Below are positions 59,398-64,000 of a DNA stretch of 64,000 nucleotides, piece by piece. The DNA is from Liolophura sinensis. Its lineage: Eukaryota; Mollusca; Polyplacophora; Chitonida; Chitonidae. The stretch covers positions 4,344,501 to 4,408,500 of the forward strand of contig NC_088295.1 of assembly GCF_032854445.1 (NCBI RefSeq), written 5' to 3'. The position numbers and the translations under genes were made by a program. How positions within the stretch are numbered: the first letter of the stretch is position 1; every line of letters starts with the position of its first letter. The notes beneath the pieces were generated by a model that saw only the letters and a program-made list of their open reading frames with translations, had not been told where the DNA came from and did not search any database.

Positions 59398-62199
59398 TGG
59401 CAATACTTGCCATTTTTATTATTAAAATAAATATCTCATTTACATGTTTACTGATAAATATAAAAATGTATGAGATGGCAAGTGTTGTCTGACACCGCCT
59501 CCGGAGGCCAGCTTGACTGTGGTGGATAGACAGCGTCCTCCAGTTACTGATGCTCTCTATTTAGTCATCTACTCCGTAATTAGTCGTTTTTTACATTCCC
59601 CAGTGTATGTGGACGGGAAGAACATACACGATATAACATTTAAATCAGTGGTGACTGTAATGTACTCTGAATAAGGATTACACTCATACATATGAAATTG
59701 TGCCCTTACCTTTAAAATGGACACTTTTTAATTAAGCTTAAATTGTCTGTTTTTACTTCAACGTTGATGTAAACTAGACACGAAGCCTTGGATTTGCTTT
59801 GCCTAAGGCACTTATCCAGTAATTGCCGGACCTATCTCGTGATGAGTATTCTAAAATGCTAAACAGTGAATAAAATGCAAATTCATTGTAGAGGTTCATT
59901 TCGCTGCGGGGCATTATAACATGCTGAATTACACCCGGCATGGTGTACGCAAGCCTACATAACATTGCATACAAAAGCACAACGACTAGATTCCACTGAA
60001 TCACCAAAGTGCCGTGAGTGTAGTCTGGTATAGGGATACTTTACCTGATCACGTTCTTCATCCTCACCTGGCCACCCCCACCCATTACGACCCCCCCCCC
60101 CCCCCCCTCCCAACCCCTCAGCCCAGGCATCGGACCTGGACACGTCGCTATCCGCATGGACTGTATACACTAATCATAAGTTCATGTGATGATGTCGTTC
60201 TAAAGTGGGTCGAGGTTTACAGACGTCATCAAACGTAGCCTGGAGAATTTTTTAATCTAAATGCCCAATAAAGTTAAATATCTTTTGTGCTGTGTAAACA
60301 CTGGGCGGCAAGCGAGAAAACAATTCAAAATGATGAATTTTTCTATTTCTCTGAAACAGGAAATTTATAACATCAGCTGTAAATTAGCTATGTAAGAAAA
60401 TACAAATTAAATTTTTGTTGGACAGAGAGAATAGTGAAAACACTATGTAGATATCTGTGTTTACAATGCAGAGAGGACCCTAGGCAACTCTTGCACTGCA
60501 GTCTTCCACTCTCCATGCTTCGCTAATCAAGCAGAAACATGGGCTTTTTTCTAGCACCAATAATCGTACAATTAGCAAACCAAATTCCACAATTAACAGT
60601 TCTTAACAAGTTGTACAGTAAAAAGAGAATTTGTCAAACATGGGCCTGCCAGGCTGAGCAGTATACTATTAACGTGTCTGTGCTCCTGTTTGTATTTCTA
60701 CGTTATACAGGATATACAAAGTTAAAGACAGCGGGTTAAGTAATCAGTCATCCACGAACATACAGTTGGAGTTTCCTCGATAACAACAAAAACAATGGCC
60801 ACACAGGCCATTATTTTAGAAAAATAGATTCGTTAACTTTGTTTTACCAACAAAGTCGCACTGAATTTTCTTGATCAGGGTGGTGCCAGTAATGAATTAT
60901 GCTGCCTCTCTCAACTATCATGCTGATAGTACATTTGATATCTCACAAAGTTACATCTTGGTGATGACGGCGTTGCCCTACACGATGAACACACAATCTT
61001 GATTACTAGTTTTGTTGTATGACAGACCTTGGGATAGAACCCCCAACATAAGGTGCTAAAACTACACCATGCACTAAAGGAGTTCCGCAATTACCCCAAT
61101 TGGCGTGGTATGTGACATGAATAATGTATACGGGTACCTAGCTGGTATCTTATCTTTCGGAGGAAGAGGAGTAGGCCTACATTGGCAATAATGCGGACGC
61201 GTTAACGACGTCACTCATATTCTTATATTATAATACAGTTACAGTACTCGTTCCGATGAAGAGTCATTCGTGATGTATAGGTACAAACAATAATTATTCC
61301 TCATCATGCCTCGTGACTGATAATTTTTTGCGCTATACAGTATCATCGAGTTCATGCGGCCTTTGAGGTATTATGTCGAAGACATGAAGCAGTCATGACG
61401 CCCCACCCCGTCACATGACACTGAGCAAACCAGTCCTGTCTTCTTGCAATCTTTGCAGTGGGAAGTACCATTTTTAATGTCTTATATATGGCTCGATCCT
61501 GGTCTGAATTGCGTTAGTAAAGTACGTTAATGGTGTTGATATTTCACAAATTTAAGTTCTCTCTTCTCAGTATGTCCCCTGACTGATTGTGTTAGCCCAG
61601 TCGTCAGTGATGTAGGTTTTCTCATTATGAGGGTGGAGTTTTAAGACTTTTTTGTCTATCATTACATTGGCAGGGTGCTGTAAGGCATGAGACTGCGAAA
61701 TAAGTGTTATAAACTCCATGGTTACCGTCCCCCACACGGAACTGGCCGCTAAAACCTGTTGTTTCTGACAGCTCCTTTCTTATTCAGGTGATAATTGACT
61801 TTATTACACTTTGTTTTTAACTCTTAACTATTCAAGATTTCTCTGAGAGATTAGAAGTGAACTATCTATAAGACCTAGCTCGGACACTCCGCTAGAATAG
61901 CCTTATTGTGCTGTTTATTAATGGCAGTTAACGGGTCTAGCCTTGAGCTATGGCGTTCACGTAGCTAGATCTGTCGATATACCAACAAAGGTCACCGTGC
62001 TTTTTTGTATCGACACGTCAATGTTCTGGTGTATGTTGTTCTGAATAAATGTAAGCCGTTTGCTCACGGCAAATCTTACAGTAGCCTATGTCACACACTA
62101 AATAGAGCCTTGATGACCGGCACGCCATCCTGTCTCAAGACTGGCTCTCGACAATGGTAGATATGACCCCAAATTTCACATTGACTCGCTACATCGCGT
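59398..62199. other. No recognised gene; contains a poly-C tract
   Basis: A run of 17 C at 60091-60107 sits in a wider C-rich stretch (60072-60120). The rest has only short frames without recognisable domains. Confidence 0.5.
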
Positions 62200-62660
62200 T
62201 TTTGTGCTAGTCCAGGTATGTCAGCAAGTCAATCACACGTCAAAGTGTAGCCTGTTGTACCGTATTGTCTCACACTGATTGCTTGTGGTCTACTGTACCC
62301 GTATTGTCCCAGGGTGATTGTGCTGTTTGTACAACAGTCAGTTGATCACATGTCATATATGTATTCTATCTTACCCATATTGTCTCATACTGATGGTTTT
62401 TGGTCTATTATACCGTATTGCCCAGGGTGATTGTGCTGTTAGTACGACAGTCAATCAAGTCATAAATGTATTCCATCGTACCGTATCGTATTGTCTCACA
62501 GTTATTGCTCGTAGGTTCCTGTAATGGTATTGTCTCACAACAATTACTATATCACGGTATTGTCTCTCGAATATTGTTCGTAGTCATCGGTACCGGTATT
62601 GCCTACGGTTATTGTTCGTAGTCATCCGTATCGCTCTCTGTTGTCTCGCGGTTATTGTCT
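62200..62660. repeat. Diverged tandem duplications around TATTGTCTCAC
   Basis: The motifs ACCGTATTGTCTCACACTGA, GGGTGATTGTGCTGTT and ATGTATTC recur in the same order in two ~130-bp copies. Shorter ~50-bp units with GGTTATTGTTCGTAGTCATC follow. The whole is old and irregular. Confidence 0.7.
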
Positions 62661-63279
62661 ATATCACACTGAACAAACAATTGGTCGTTTTGCTAAATGG
62701 TTTGAGTTGTTGCATGACAACTCCTTGAACCCCTCTTAGCTGTTTATATGCGGATATTTGTTGTTTGTCTAAATCAGTTGAAGTTTTCTATTGTCATATT
62801 TTTAATTTGTGGATGCTAAAAGTTAATAAATATGTGCTTCGTCTGATCTCGTAATCTCGTTTAACTGGTTCCATTTTTATATTGAATCCAAGTTTCAACA
62901 TAAGGTCTGAAAACAACTGTTGGTGACTTGAGAGTGACTTCTGGAAAACCATAATGAGTGAAATTTATAACTGCATTTGATTCATCTTGATTCGTGTACC
63001 TTTTTCTCTGCTCTGTGCAATAAGACAATCTTTCAATCAATCACAACAGAGGTTTATCTCGTTCACAAGTGTATAGCCCAGTATTAATATAGAACATGAA
63101 TTATTCAAAGAGACACTGGTACGTGAAGGCAAACTCTGACCAGCTATCAACAACTGGATTGGCTAGATCCTACTGATAATCAGTTAAGATCACATTTCAA
63201 CATCTTATCTCTTGTCTGGAGCATTTTGTCAGTGAAGTCTAATAAAAAATATGTTAGTTTTATTCCGGTTTAAATTGTC
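62661..63279. other. No recognised gene
   Basis: AT-rich; nothing seen. Confidence 0.5.
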
Positions 63280-64000
63280 TTTTCTTCGTCCAACTTCCAG
63301 TTGTGACGTAAACTGTGCATAGCCTTGGTGATATTATATATTGTTTTGTCTTCATCAAAACATACACTTGTGACGCATCCTGGGCGCACTCGCTTGGTGT
63401 TATTGTCTTGTTTTCATCAAAACCCCCAGTTGTTGCTGACAACTGGGGGTATCTTGTCGATACTACATTGCCTTGTCTGTCCAAAATCTCCATTTATGGC
63501 GTATACTGTGTAAAGCTTCTTGTCGTTCTTGCATTGCCTTGTCTCTCCAAAATCTCCATTTATGACGTATACTGTGCACAGCTTCTTGTCGTTCTTGCAT
63601 TGCCTTGTCTGTCCAAAATCTCCATTTATGACGTATACTGTGTACAGCTTCTTGTCGTTCTTGCATTGCCTTGTCTGTCCAAAATCTCCATTTATGACGT
63701 ATACTGTGTACCGCTTCTTGTCGTTCCTACATTGCCTTGTCTCTCCAAAATCTCCATTTATGACGTATACTGTGAACAGCTTCTTGTCGTTCTTGGACTG
63801 TCTTGTCTCTCCAAAATCTCCATTTATGACGTATACTGTGTACAGCTTCTTGTCGTTCTTGCATTGCCTTGTCTGTCCAAAATCTCCATTTATGGCGTAT
63901 ACTGTGTAAAGCTTCTTGTCGTTCTTGCATTGCCTTGTCTGTCCAAAATCTCCATTTATGACGTATACTGTGCACAGCTTCTTGTCGTTCTTGCATTGTC
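63280..64000. repeat. 66-bp minisatellite reaching the right edge (at least ten units)
   Basis: The unit is TTGTCTGTCCAAAATCTCCA, TTTATGACGTATACTGTGTA, CAGCTTCTTGTCGTTCTTGC, ATTGCC (22 codons). The leftmost two to three units are strongly diverged (with CATCAAAAC and TGGTGTTATTGTC) and the rest nearly identical. The array continues past 64000. Confidence 0.95.

Overview
This is animal nuclear DNA. It contains a multi-exon gene with GT-AG introns, two kinds of tRNA-derived SINE, a piggyBac relic and MITEs. Both SINE types resemble repeats I associate with bivalves and other lophotrochozoans, so a mollusc (possibly a bivalve) or a close relative is the best guess. That guess rests on memory of repeat families, not on a search. 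LAYOUT: Two genes are recognisable and lie head to head. Positions 598-1626 on the minus strand hold the first two coding exons of DNAL4 (axonemal dynein light chain 4); the rest lies off the left edge. Positions 1878-31559 on the plus strand hold a complete TELO2 gene (TEL2 homolog of the TTT complex) in 20 exons. The spliced model has 2544 coding nt (847 aa), every exon-exon phase agrees, and co-linear matches to vertebrate TELO2 run from start to end. Between the genes is a 251-bp bidirectional promoter with NRF1-, NF-Y- and ETS-like motifs. From about 32 kb to the right edge I recognise no gene. TANDEM REPEATS: About half the window is tandem repeat, in more than 20 unrelated arrays with units of 21 to 158 bp. 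Nearly every large TELO2 intron has its own array. Most long open reading frames here, including three of roughly 1560-2050 codons at 25-31 kb, are translations of these arrays and not genes. Intron 9 also holds a 1474-bp non-autonomous piggyBac element with perfect 16-bp inverted repeats and TTAA target duplications. MAIN OBSERVATION: Several TELO2 intron arrays are built from the gene's own exon-intron junctions. The intron 3 units copy the 3' end of exon 3 plus its splice donor. The intron 7 units copy the acceptor plus the first ~36 nt of exon 8. The intron 4 units each carry an acceptor-like tract and a donor, and the array starts at exon 4's real donor. Intron 11 is a weaker case. The gene therefore contains dozens of decoy splice sites next to the true ones. 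I can see the sequence relationship, but any effect on splicing is inference. HOW THE GENES RELATE: TELO2 acts in TTT/R2TP/HSP90 maturation of PIKK kinases, and DNAL4 in ciliary and flagellar dynein. Their only visible link is the shared promoter.
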